A DNA stretch of 64,000 bases from Streptomyces sp. BV286 (GTDB lineage: Bacteria; Actinomycetota; Actinomycetes; Streptomycetales; Streptomycetaceae), in the NCBI RefSeq assembly GCF_019090165.1, contig NZ_JAHRIB010000149.1, positions 93,000 through 156,999 of the forward strand. The letters are read 5' to 3'. This document shows, piece after piece, positions 33,880 to 41,290 of the stretch. Both the position numbers and the translations under genes were made by a program. The notes beneath the pieces are model-generated. The model saw only the letters and a list, made by a program, of their open reading frames with translations, ran no database searches and had not been told where the DNA came from. Each line of letters begins with the position of its first letter. The stretch's first letter is position 1.

Positions 33880-35162
33880 GCGAGCTTCCCGTCGACGAGC
33901 GTGGCCCTGCCCCGCAGCCACGTGTGCGTGACACGGCCCGGCAGCTCACGACCCTCGTACGGAGTGTTGCGGCTGCGCGATGCGAAGCCCGCGGGGTCCA
34001 CCTCACCACGGTATGCCGTGTCGACCAGCGTGAGGTTGGCGGGCTCACCTGCCGAGACGGGACGGCCGTGCCCCTGCGTGCGGCCGATCTCGGCGGGCTT
34101 GCGGGACATGCGGTCCGCCACACCGGCCCAGTCGAGCAGCCCGGTCTCGACCATCGTCTGCTGCACGACGGAGAGCGCGGTCTCCAGGCCCACCATGCCC
34201 ATGGCGGCGGCGGCCCACTCGCAGTCCTTGTCCTCGTGCGGGTGGGGGGCGTGGTCGGTGGCGACGATGTCGATCGTGCCGTCGGCGAGCGCCTCGCGCA
34301 GGGCCAGCACGTCGCGCTCGGTGCGCAGCGGCGGGTTGACCTTGTAGACGGGGTTGTACGAGCGCACCAGCTCCTCGGTGAGGAGCAGGTGGTGCGGGGT
34401 GACCTCGGCGGTGACGTCGATGCCGCGCGACTTGGCCCACCGCACGATCTCGACGGAGCCCGCGGTCGACAGGTGGCAGATGTGGACGCGGGAGCCGACG
34501 TGCTCCGCGAGCAGCACGTCCCGGGCGATGATCGATTCCTCGGCCACCGCGGGCCAGCCGCCGAGCCCGAGTTCCGCGGAGACGATGCCCTCGTTCATCT
34601 GGGCGCCCTCGGTGAGGCGGGGCTCCTGCGCGTGCTGGGCGACGACGCCGCCGAAGGCCTTCACGTACTCCAGCGCGCGTCGCATGATCACGGCGTCGTC
34701 GACGCACTTGCCGTCGTCGGAGAAGACGGTGACACCGGCGGCCGACTCGTGCATCGCGCCCAGTTCGGCGAGCTTCTTGCCCTCCAGGCCGACGGTGACG
34801 GCGCCGATGGGCTGCACGTCGCAGTAGCCGTGCTCCTGCCCGAGCCGGTAGACCTGCTCGACGACGCCGGCGGTGTCGGCGACCGGGAAGGTGTTGGCCA
34901 TGGCGAACACGGCCGTGTAGCCGCCGCTCGCTGCGGCGCGCGTGCCGGTCAGGACCGTCTCGGAGTCCTCGCGGCCGGGCTCGCGCAGATGGGTGTGCAG
35001 GTCGACGAGTCCCGGCAGGAGCACCTTGCCGTCGGCCTCGACGACCTCGGCGCCCTCCGCCGGGAGACCCGTACCGACCTCGGCGACCGTGTCGCCGTCG
35101 ATCAGGACGTCCTGCGGCTCGCCACCGAGCACCCGCGCACCACGAATAAGGATCTTGCCCAT
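33876..35162 (-). CDS. pyrC: Dihydroorotase
   Basis: A 428-residue amidohydrolase that cyclises carbamoyl-aspartate to dihydroorotate. The metal-binding HxH is in GLVDLHTHLREPGREDSE. Other ligands include the His in SRVHICHLSTAGS and the catalytic Asp in IDIVATDHAPH. It begins 5 bp after pyrB ends, with GAGGAGAAG upstream of its ATG, and overlaps the next gene by 4 nt. It belongs to the class I-type dihydroorotases found with aspartate transcarbamoylase in high-GC Gram-positives. Confidence 0.96.
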   Translation of the reverse strand: MGKILIRGARVLGGEPQDVLIDGDTVAEVGTGLPAEGAEVVEADGKVLLPGLVDLHTHLREPGREDSETVLTGTRAAASGGYTAVFAMANTFPVADTAGVVEQVYRLGQEHGYCDVQPIGAVTVGLEGKKLAELGAMHESAAGVTVFSDDGKCVDDAVIMRRALEYVKAFGGVVAQHAQEPRLTEGAQMNEGIVSAELGLGGWPAVAEESIIARDVLLAEHVGSRVHICHLSTAGSVEIVRWAKSRGIDVTAEVTPHHLLLTEELVRSYNPVYKVNPPLRTERDVLALREALADGTIDIVATDHAPHPHEDKDCEWAAAAMGMVGLETALSVVQQTMVETGLLDWAGVADRMSRKPAEIGRTQGHGRPVSAGEPANLTLVDTAYRGEVDPAGFASRSRNTPYEGRELPGRVTHTWLRGRATLVDGKLA

Positions 35163-35167
35163 GAGTC

Positions 35168-36145
35168 TTACTTCTCCTCGGTACGGGTGTGGGTGACGGC
35201 GGGTTCGTTGCCGCCGAGCAGCAGATAGAGCACGGCCATCCGGATGGAGACGCCGTTGGTGACCTGCTCGACGACGGTGCAGCGGTCGGAGTCGGCGACC
35301 TCGGCGGTGATCTCCATACCGCGGACCATCGGGCCGGGGTGCATCACGATGGCGTGCTCGGGCATCCGCGCCATGCGGTCGCCGTCGAGCCCGTAGCGCC
35401 GCGAGTACTCGCGCTCGGTGGGGAAGAACGCCGCGTTCATCCGCTCGCGCTGGACCCGCAGCAGCATCACCGCGTCGGACTTGGACAGCGTGCTGTCGAG
35501 GTCGTACGAGACCTCGCAGGGCCAGGTCTCGACACCCACGGGGACCAGGGTCGGCGGGGCCACGAGGGTGACCTCGGCGCCGAGGGTGTGGAGCAGGTCC
35601 ACGTTCGAGCGGGCCACACGGCTGTGCAGGATGTCGCCGACCAGCGTGATGCGCTTGCCGGCCAGGTCCTGGCCGAGGCCCGCGTCCCGGCCGACGAGCC
35701 GGCGCCGCATCGTGAAGGCGTCCAGCAGCGCCTGGGTGGGGTGCTGGTGGGTGCCGTCCCCGGCGTTGATGACGGCGGCGTCGATCCAGCCGGAGGTCGC
35801 GAGGCGGTACGGGGCTCCGGAGGCGCCGTGCCGGATGACGACGGCGTCGACGCCCATCGCCTCCAGGGTCTGGGCGGTGTCCTTCAGGGACTCGCCCTTG
35901 GAGACGCTGGACCCCTTGGCGGTGAAGTTGATGACGTCGGCGGAGAGGCGCTTCTCGGCGGCCTCGAAGGAGATCCGGGTCCGGGTCGAATCCTCGAAGA
36001 AGAGGTTGACGACGGTGCGGCCGCGCAGGGTCGGCAGTTTCTTGATCGGCCGGTCGGCGACCCGGGCCATCTCCTCGGCGGTGTCGAGGATCAGGACGGC
36101 GTCGTCGCGGGTGAGGTCGGCGGCCGAGATGAGATGACGCTGCAT
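35168..36145 (-). CDS. pyrB: Aspartate carbamoyltransferase
   Basis: A 325-residue catalytic subunit. The carbamoyl-phosphate site is FFEDSTRTRISFEAAEKRL (about residues 50-68), and the aspartate site lies in the second domain, with HPGPMVRGMEI near the C-terminus. It joins carbamoyl phosphate and aspartate. No regulatory pyrI gene is present, as expected in Gram-positives where PyrR controls expression. ATG with GGAG upstream. The 125-bp gap to pyrR shows no clear terminator. Confidence 0.97.
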   Translation of the reverse strand: MQRHLISAADLTRDDAVLILDTAEEMARVADRPIKKLPTLRGRTVVNLFFEDSTRTRISFEAAEKRLSADVINFTAKGSSVSKGESLKDTAQTLEAMGVDAVVIRHGASGAPYRLATSGWIDAAVINAGDGTHQHPTQALLDAFTMRRRLVGRDAGLGQDLAGKRITLVGDILHSRVARSNVDLLHTLGAEVTLVAPPTLVPVGVETWPCEVSYDLDSTLSKSDAVMLLRVQRERMNAAFFPTEREYSRRYGLDGDRMARMPEHAIVMHPGPMVRGMEITAEVADSDRCTVVEQVTNGVSIRMAVLYLLLGGNEPAVTHTRTEEK

Positions 36146-36270
36146 CTTTCAGGCTCCGTAAGGCAGTTCAGGTCGGGAAGCGGGCGCCCGGGGTGTGCCC
36201 TGGAGGCACGGCCGGGCAGGCGGGGGGGCGCGCGTGGACGCGGCGTACGGCGGGGCCGTACGGCCGGGTG

Positions 36271-36861
36271 CTACTGCTGCCCGCCCGGGGCGGTCTGCTT
36301 CACACCGAGCAGCACGGTGTCGCGACCGTCCTCCTCGGCGAGCTGGACCTTGACCGTCTCCCGCAACGACGTGGGGAGGTTCTTGCCGACGTAGTCGGCG
36401 CGGATCGGGAGTTCGCGGTGACCGCGGTCGACGAGGACCGCGAGCTGCACGGCGCGCGGGCGGCCGATGTCGTTCAGCGCGTCGAGGGCGGCGCGGATGG
36501 TACGGCCGGAGAAGAGCACGTCGTCGACGAGGACGACCAGCCGGCCGTCGATCCCGTCACCGGGGATGTCGGTACGGGCCAGCGCGCGCGGCGGATGCAT
36601 GCGCAGGTCGTCGCGGTACATGGTGATGTCGAGGGAGCCGACCGGGATCGTGCGGCCGGTGATCTCCTGGAGCTTGGCGGCGAGCCGCCGGCCCAGGAAG
36701 ACGCCCCGGGTCGGGATGCCGAGGAGCACCACGTCGTCGGCGCCCTTGGCGCGCTCGACGATCTCGTGGGCGATGCGGGTCAGGACCCGGGCGATGTCGG
36801 GTGCTTCCAGTACGGGCCGCGCATCGGACTCGTACTGCTGCTTCTGCTGATCAGTGTCCAT
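36271..36861 (-). CDS. pyrR: Bifunctional PyrR regulator/uracil phosphoribosyltransferase
   Basis: A 196-residue phosphoribosyltransferase-fold protein. The PRPP-binding motif is VVLVDDVLFSGRTIRAALDAL (about residues 105-125). PyrR binds pyr mRNA when UMP is bound and represses the operon; it also has uracil phosphoribosyltransferase activity in many species. It is the first gene of the pyr cluster (pyrR-pyrB-pyrC-orf-carA-carB-pyrD-pyrF). A PyrR-binding hairpin overlies its own ribosome-binding site, suggesting translational autorepression as shown in mycobacteria. It is divergent from bldD. Confidence 0.95.
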   Translation of the reverse strand: MDTDQQKQQYESDARPVLEAPDIARVLTRIAHEIVERAKGADDVVLLGIPTRGVFLGRRLAAKLQEITGRTIPVGSLDITMYRDDLRMHPPRALARTDIPGDGIDGRLVVLVDDVLFSGRTIRAALDALNDIGRPRAVQLAVLVDRGHRELPIRADYVGKNLPTSLRETVKVQLAEEDGRDTVLLGVKQTAPGGQQ

Positions 36862-36868
36862 ACGAAAC

Positions 36869-36899
36869 GGACCCCCTTCTCCGCCTCACGGGACGGATC
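36869..36899 (-). promoter_or_regulatory. PyrR-binding RNA hairpin over the pyrR ribosome-binding site
   Basis: On the minus strand the RNA would fold with lower stem GAUC / GGUC, upper stem CGUC / GGCG, and the hexaloop CCGUGA, which fits the PyrR loop consensus CNGNGA. A purine-rich bulge GAGAAGG lies on the 3' side. The ribosome-binding sequence AAGGGGG lies in this 3' part, 7 to 13 nt before the ATG. Binding of PyrR-UMP would hide it. There is no terminator hairpin, so the mechanism would be translational. Confidence 0.7.
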
Positions 36900-37028
36900 A
36901 TTAAAGGACGTCGGAATTGCGCCATCAACGGTACCAGCCCGGCAATGCCCCTGATCACCACCCTCGTCCCGGCCGTCACCCCCTTGCGCGGGGAGGCCGG
37001 TCCGGACCATTCGGCTTGACGAGGCAGA

Positions 37029-37058
37029 GTCACGCTGCGTAACCTCACAGTGAGTCAC
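37029..37058. promoter_or_regulatory. BldD box(es) upstream of bldD
   Basis: GTCAC (37029-37033) and GTAAC (37039-37043), separated by 5 bp, fit the known BldD consensus GTNAC-n-GTNAC. The nearby CTCACAGTGAG palindrome and a further GTCAC (37054-37058) may extend the site. BldD represses its own promoter in S. coelicolor, so autoregulation is expected. Confidence 0.65.
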
Positions 37059-37105
37059 CAGCCGCGCGGCCGAGCCGCACGTCGACACCGTGTCCGGGGA
37101 GCCAT

Positions 37106-37606
37106 ATGTCCAGCGAATACGCCAAACAGCTCGGGGCCAAGCTCCGCGCCATCCGTACCCAGCAGGGCCTTTCCCTCCACGGCGTCGAGGAGAAGTCCCA
37201 GGGCCGCTGGAAGGCGGTCGTGGTCGGTTCGTACGAGCGCGGCGACCGCGCCGTGACCGTACAGCGTCTCGCGGAGCTGGCGGACTTCTACGGCGTGCCC
37301 GTGCAGGAGCTGCTGCCGGGCACCACGCCGGGCGGAGCGGCCGAGCCGCCGCCGAAGCTGGTGCTGGACCTGGAGCGGCTGGCCCACGTGCCGGCCGAGA
37401 AGGCAGGTCCCCTGCAGCGCTACGCGGCGACGATCCAGTCCCAGCGCGGCGACTACAACGGCAAGGTGCTGTCGATCCGCCAGGACGACCTGCGCACACT
37501 CGCCGTCATCTACGACCAGTCGCCCTCGACGCTCACCGAGCAGCTGATCAGCTGGGGCGTCCTGGACGCGGACGCGCGCCGCGCGGTCTCCCACGACGAG
37601 GGCTGA
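37106..37606 (+). CDS. bldD: Developmental master regulator BldD
   Basis: A 166-residue DNA-binding protein that, with cyclic di-GMP, represses sporulation genes during vegetative growth. The N-terminal helix-turn-helix (Xre type, about residues 5-70) has EYAKQLGAKLRAIRTQQGLS. The C-terminal domain carries the c-di-GMP-binding signature RGD-x8-RQDD, seen as RGDYNGKVLSIRQDD at about 114-128, so tetrameric c-di-GMP binding should be intact. It is divergent from the pyr operon. A BldD box precedes it and two strong terminators follow. Confidence 0.97.
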   Translation: MSSEYAKQLGAKLRAIRTQQGLSLHGVEEKSQGRWKAVVVGSYERGDRAVTVQRLAELADFYGVPVQELLPGTTPGGAAEPPPKLVLDLERLAHVPAEKAGPLQRYAATIQSQRGDYNGKVLSIRQDDLRTLAVIYDQSPSTLTEQLISWGVLDADARRAVSHDEG

Positions 37607-37632
37607 CCCGCACCAGCACTGAGAAGAAACGT

Positions 37633-37678
37633 GCCGCCGGGGTGGCCGGAACCAAGTGGTTCCGGCCACCCCGGCGGC
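37633..37678. terminator. Terminator after bldD, 22-bp stem
   Basis: Perfect inverted repeat GCCGCCGGGGTGGCCGGAAC (37633-37654 is the full left arm) with a 2-nt loop, right arm 37657-37678, then TTTCT. It ends the bldD transcript. Confidence 0.85.
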
Positions 37679-37712
37679 TTTCTGCGGGCCTGCGAGCCCT
37701 CGGAGGCACAGG

Positions 37713-37757
37713 GACGCCGGAGGGCCCCCAGCGTGAGGCTGGGGGCCCTCCGGCGTC
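37713..37757. terminator. Second terminator, 20-bp stem
   Basis: Perfect inverted repeat GACGCCGGAGGGCCCCCAGC, arms 37713-37732 and 37738-37757, loop GTGAG. It faces the end of nusB and together with the first one isolates bldD from the convergent operon. Confidence 0.85.
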
Positions 37758-37780
37758 TCTATGGTGCGTGCCCGCGCCCG

Positions 37781-37808
37781 AGGGCGCGGGGACCTGCGCG
37801 TACCGGCC
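37781..37808 (+). repeat. Degenerate dispersed repeat copy
   Basis: AGGGCGCGGGGACCTGCGCG followed by TACCGGCC is a diverged copy of the dispersed repeat, between the second terminator and nusB. Confidence 0.6.
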
Positions 37809-37853
37809 CGGGACGATCCGCGCGTCACTTCGGAGCGCGCGGAGCGCCGAGGG

Positions 37854-38288
37854 TCAGACGTCGTCCCGGCGCAGCGAGGACTTGAGCTCCTTGAAGCGGC
37901 CGAGCAGGCCGTTCACGAAGGCGGGCGACTCGTCCGTGGAGAACTCCTTGGCGAGCTGCACCGCCTCGTCGAGCACGACCGCGTCCGGGGTCTCGTCCAC
38001 CCAGATCAGTTCGTAGGCACCGAGGCGCAGGATGTTGCGGTCGACGACCGGCATCCTGTCGAGCGTCCAGTCGACGGCGTACTGCGAGATGAGCTCGTCG
38101 ATGCGCTTCGCGTAGGTCGCGTAGCCCTCGACCAGCTGCATCGTGTACTCGCTCACCGGCGGCTGCCGGGTGTCGGACCGGGAGTGCCGGATCCAGTCCC
38201 CGAGGACCGTCTGGACGTCCACGCCGCGCTGGTCACCCTCGAAGAGGATCTGGAAGGCGCGCTTGCGGGCCGTATTGCGGGCAGCCAC
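37854..38288 (-). CDS. nusB: Transcription antitermination protein NusB
   Basis: A 144-residue all-helical protein. It starts with AARNTARKRAFQILFEGDQRG and has YAVDWTLDRMPVVDRNILRLG and LDEAVQLAKEFSTDESPAFVNGLL (the latter in two parts), all typical of NusB. With NusE it binds boxA RNA in rRNA operons. The GTG at 38288 lies 2 bp after the efp stop, and its ribosome-binding site GGGTGA is inside efp, so it is coupled to efp. The order efp-nusB is common. Confidence 0.95.
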   Translation of the reverse strand: MAARNTARKRAFQILFEGDQRGVDVQTVLGDWIRHSRSDTRQPPVSEYTMQLVEGYATYAKRIDELISQYAVDWTLDRMPVVDRNILRLGAYELIWVDETPDAVVLDEAVQLAKEFSTDESPAFVNGLLGRFKELKSSLRRDDV

Positions 38289-38290
38289 GG

Positions 38291-38857
38291 TTAGCTGTTC
38301 ACCCGGCCGAGGTAGTCGCTCGTGCGGGTGTCGACCTTGATCTTCTCGCCGGTGGTGATGAAGAGCGGCACGTTGATCTGGTGGCCGGTCTCCAGGATGG
38401 CGGGCTTGGTGCCGCCCGTGGAGCGGTCGCCCTGGACACCGGGCTCGGTCTCCTGGACGACGAGCTCGACGGCGGCCGGCAGCTCGACGAAGAGCACCTC
38501 GCCCTCGTGCTGCGCCACGGTGGCCGTGAAGCCCTCGATCAGGAAGTTGGCGGCGTCGCCGACAGCCTTGCGGTCGACCATGAGCTGGTCGTAGGTCTGC
38601 ATGTCCATGAAGACGAAGTACTCGCCGTCCATGTACGAGAACTGCATGTCGCGCTTGTCGACAGTGGCCGTCTCGACCTTGACGCCGGCGTTGAACGTCT
38701 TGTCGACGACCTTGCCGGAAAGCACGTTCTTCAGCTTGGTGCGCACGAAGGCCGGGCCCTTGCCGGGCTTGACGTGCTGGAACTCGACGACGGACCAGAG
38801 CTGGCCCCCGTCGAGCTTGAGCACCAGGCCGTTCTTGAGGTCGTTCGTGGAAGCCAC
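38291..38857 (-). CDS. efp: Elongation factor P
   Basis: A 188-residue translation factor that rescues ribosomes stalled at polyproline. Domain I carries the tip loop VKPGKGPAFVR with the lysine at residue 33 in the position that is modified in E. coli; no EpmA or EpmB gene is visible, and actinobacterial EF-P is known to work with an unmodified Lys and this Pro-Gly loop. Domains II and III are intact, ending with the signature GEKIKVDTRTSDYLGRV. It lies between the M24 protein gene and nusB. Confidence 0.96.
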   Translation of the reverse strand: MASTNDLKNGLVLKLDGGQLWSVVEFQHVKPGKGPAFVRTKLKNVLSGKVVDKTFNAGVKVETATVDKRDMQFSYMDGEYFVFMDMQTYDQLMVDRKAVGDAANFLIEGFTATVAQHEGEVLFVELPAAVELVVQETEPGVQGDRSTGGTKPAILETGHQINVPLFITTGEKIKVDTRTSDYLGRVNS

Positions 38858-38916
38858 GGTTGCGGAATCTCCTGGACTGACGTGGACGACCCCGGTGGCA
38901 CGCGCACGGCTCGAAG

Positions 38917-40023
38917 CTAGAGCGCGAGCAGTTCCTTGGTCGTGATGGTGAGTAGCTCGGGTCCGCCGTCCGCCTCGGGGCGCACGACGAGCGTGTCATC
39001 GATCCGGACGCCGCCCCGTCCCGGGAGGTGGACCCCCGGTTCGACGGTGACCGGCACGCAAGCGTCCAGTTTACCCATGGCCGCGGGGGCCAACTGCGGG
39101 TCCTCGTCGATTTCGAGCCCCACGCCGTGTCCGGTACACGGAGGGAGGCCCTCCGTGTACCCCGCGGAGTCCAGTACCTGGCGGGCCGCGCGGTCCACGT
39201 CACGGTAGGCGGCGCCGGGCACCAGGGCCTCCCGGCCGGCCCGCTGGGATGCGAAGACGAGGTCGTACAGCTCGATCTGCCAGTCGGCGGGCGAGGTGCC
39301 GATGACGAAGGTACGGCCGATCTCACCGCGGTATCCGCGGTAGGTCGCTCCGAGGCAGACGGAGAGAAAATCTCCTTCCTCGACCCGGCGGTCGGTGGGC
39401 CGGTGGCCGCGGCGCCCGGAGTTCGGTCCCGTGCCGACCGAGGTCCGGAAGGCCGGGCCGTCGGCTCCGTGGTCGACCAGGCGGCGTTCCAGCTCCAGCG
39501 CGAGATGCCGTTCGGTGCGGCCGACCAGGATCGACTCGAGGAGTTCCCCCAGGGCCTGGTCCGCGATCTCGGCGCCGATGCGCAGGCAGGAGATCTCCTC
39601 CTCGCCCTTGATCACGCGCTGCTGTTCGACGGCTCCGCCGAGGTCGCCGAGGCGCAGCCGGGGTGCCACCGAGACGATCGCCCGGTGCCGGCCCACGGTC
39701 AGATGGTGTTCCTCCACGGCGAGGGACTCGGCCCCCTGGGCCGCGGCGAGATCCGCGGCCGCGACGGCGGGGTCACCCCCGGGGCTCGGCAGCGCGTGGA
39801 TCCGCAGGCCCTCGTCCGGACGGCCCTGCCCGGCCGGGGTCTCGGGGGGAGCCCCGTACACGAGCAGGTCCTCGGTCTTGCCCAGCAGGAGAACGGCGTC
39901 GTGCGGGGTCGCGCCCGTGAGATATCGGACGTTGGCGGGGCGGGAGATCAGCGCCGCGACGCTGCCGCTCGCGTTGCAGCGTTCCCGTAGCCGCGCTCGG
40001 CGGGCCTCGTACACCTCGGACAT
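38917..40023 (-). CDS. M24/aminopeptidase-P-like protein with altered metal ligands
   Basis: A 368-residue protein with a creatinase-like N-terminal domain (about residues 1-130) and a pita-bread M24 domain. The expected five metal ligands are D, D, H, E, E. By alignment of the spacings I find Cys223 (SVCLGATYRG), Glu234 (GEIGRTF, exactly 11 residues later), His299 (CTGHGVGL), Glu328 (VTVEPGVH) and Asp342 (GVRIDDT). So three of five are replaced, and the first is not a usual ligand. It could be an inactive scaffold or use a different metal. The location upstream of efp-nusB is often held by a PepQ/PepP-type gene. Confidence 0.85.
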   Translation of the reverse strand: MSEVYEARRARLRERCNASGSVAALISRPANVRYLTGATPHDAVLLLGKTEDLLVYGAPPETPAGQGRPDEGLRIHALPSPGGDPAVAAADLAAAQGAESLAVEEHHLTVGRHRAIVSVAPRLRLGDLGGAVEQQRVIKGEEEISCLRIGAEIADQALGELLESILVGRTERHLALELERRLVDHGADGPAFRTSVGTGPNSGRRGHRPTDRRVEEGDFLSVCLGATYRGYRGEIGRTFVIGTSPADWQIELYDLVFASQRAGREALVPGAAYRDVDRAARQVLDSAGYTEGLPPCTGHGVGLEIDEDPQLAPAAMGKLDACVPVTVEPGVHLPGRGGVRIDDTLVVRPEADGGPELLTITTKELLAL

Positions 40024-40206
40024 GGGACGAGCGTAGGAGCTGTGTCCGGGGAGCGCCGGTCGAGTGGGGCCGAGTGGGCGGGAGCCGAACGGAGGACGAG
40101 GGTCCGGCCGAAGGCTGTTCGCCGGGGCGGGGGCTGCGGGTCTGCGGGGGCTCGTCGCGCGGTCCCCGGTCCCTGGCGGGCCGGGCTCAGCTCCCCCGAG
40201 AGTTCC

Positions 40207-41124
40207 CTACCACTGGGGCGGGCTTGCGATGGACCGCGCCAGTACGTCGTCCAGGACCCGGGCCGTCTGCGGTACGTCGAGCTGGGAGTTGTCGATGATC
40301 GGCAGGCCCGACCCGTACCAGCCGGCCATCCTGCCGTGGATGCGGGCCACTTCCTCGTCGGTGAGACGGCGGTTTCCGGAGCGCTCGGCGTTGCGCTCCA
40401 GGACTATCTCCAGGCCCGGCAGGAGGACGACCGGCAGCAGGCCGGGCCCGACGTGCCGCTTCCAGCCGCCGAGGCCCACGACGGGCCGGTCGGGGAAGAC
40501 GGCGTCGTCGAGGATGCAGGAGATGTTGTTGGCCAGGAAGTTACGGGCGGCGAAGCCGCAGGTGCGGCGGGCGAGACGGTACTGCGCCTCCGAGCTGTCG
40601 TTCCACCCGGACTGCGGGTCGGCGAAACCCGAGCGCACCCATTCCCGCACGTCGTCCAGGCTGATGTGCGCGGTGGGCACCCGGCGGTGGTCCGCCCAGT
40701 ACTTGGCGACGCTGGTCTTGCCCGCGCCCGCGGGCCCGATGAGCAGCACGGCGAGCGTCGTGGACGTCGGGTCGGGAGTGCCGGTCGCGGGCGGCGCGCT
40801 CGGCATCGGGACGGGGCCGCCCGGCGGCAGCTGCACGTGGCCCGTGGTGTCCGGCGTCGGCGGTGCGGGAGCGTGGTGCGGGATCGTGTGGTGCGGCGCG
40901 GGCGGATGGCCCGGCGGGTGCGGGGCGGCGGGGCCGGTCGGCGCTCCGGCGAACCCGGGCGGCGGACCCGCGGGCGGGTTCACCGGCGCCGGTCCCGGGT
41001 GCGGGCCCGCGTGGGTACCCGGGTGGTGCGGTCCCGTGTGTGGTGCGGCCCCGGACCAGCCGGCGGCCGGTCCGTGCCCCTGCTGGTGGGGCGGCGGCAG
41101 CGGAGGCCCCACTGCGTGCTGCAT
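40207..41124 (-). CDS. P-loop NTPase/kinase with Pro/His-rich N-terminus
   Basis: A 305-residue protein. About the first 120 residues are low-complexity, rich in Pro, His, Gly and Ala. The domain after it has Walker A IGPAGAGKTS (about 129-138), ISLDDVREWVRSGFADPQSG and a later RLTDEEVARIHGRMAGW, like small kinases of the zeta-toxin/polynucleotide-kinase/phosphotransferase type. The substrate is unknown. ATG at 41124 has GGAGTGG upstream. It follows aroB and precedes the M24 gene. The His-rich tail could bind metal, which is inference. Confidence 0.78.
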   Translation of the reverse strand: MQHAVGPPLPPPHQQGHGPAAGWSGAAPHTGPHHPGTHAGPHPGPAPVNPPAGPPPGFAGAPTGPAAPHPPGHPPAPHHTIPHHAPAPPTPDTTGHVQLPPGGPVPMPSAPPATGTPDPTSTTLAVLLIGPAGAGKTSVAKYWADHRRVPTAHISLDDVREWVRSGFADPQSGWNDSSEAQYRLARRTCGFAARNFLANNISCILDDAVFPDRPVVGLGGWKRHVGPGLLPVVLLPGLEIVLERNAERSGNRRLTDEEVARIHGRMAGWYGSGLPIIDNSQLDVPQTARVLDDVLARSIASPPQW

Positions 41125-41290
41125 CCGGTGCCACTCCGTCTCGTACAGGCAATGGGCGCTGGCAGCGAGGCACCAGCCCCGCTCCCCTACCGAACGGTAC
41201 CGTCCCCGGGCGCCGTTTGGTGAACGGCCGGGGACGGCCCGAAGTGCCCGTCCACGTAAGGCGAATCGCCCCAAGTGTCGCCCGCGGCGG

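Noticed and set aside
37854..39326. 490-codon frame spanning nusB, efp and part of the M24 gene
   Set aside because: Only its last 144 codons are NusB; the rest is an out-of-frame reading of efp and the M24 gene, both of which are real genes in other frames.
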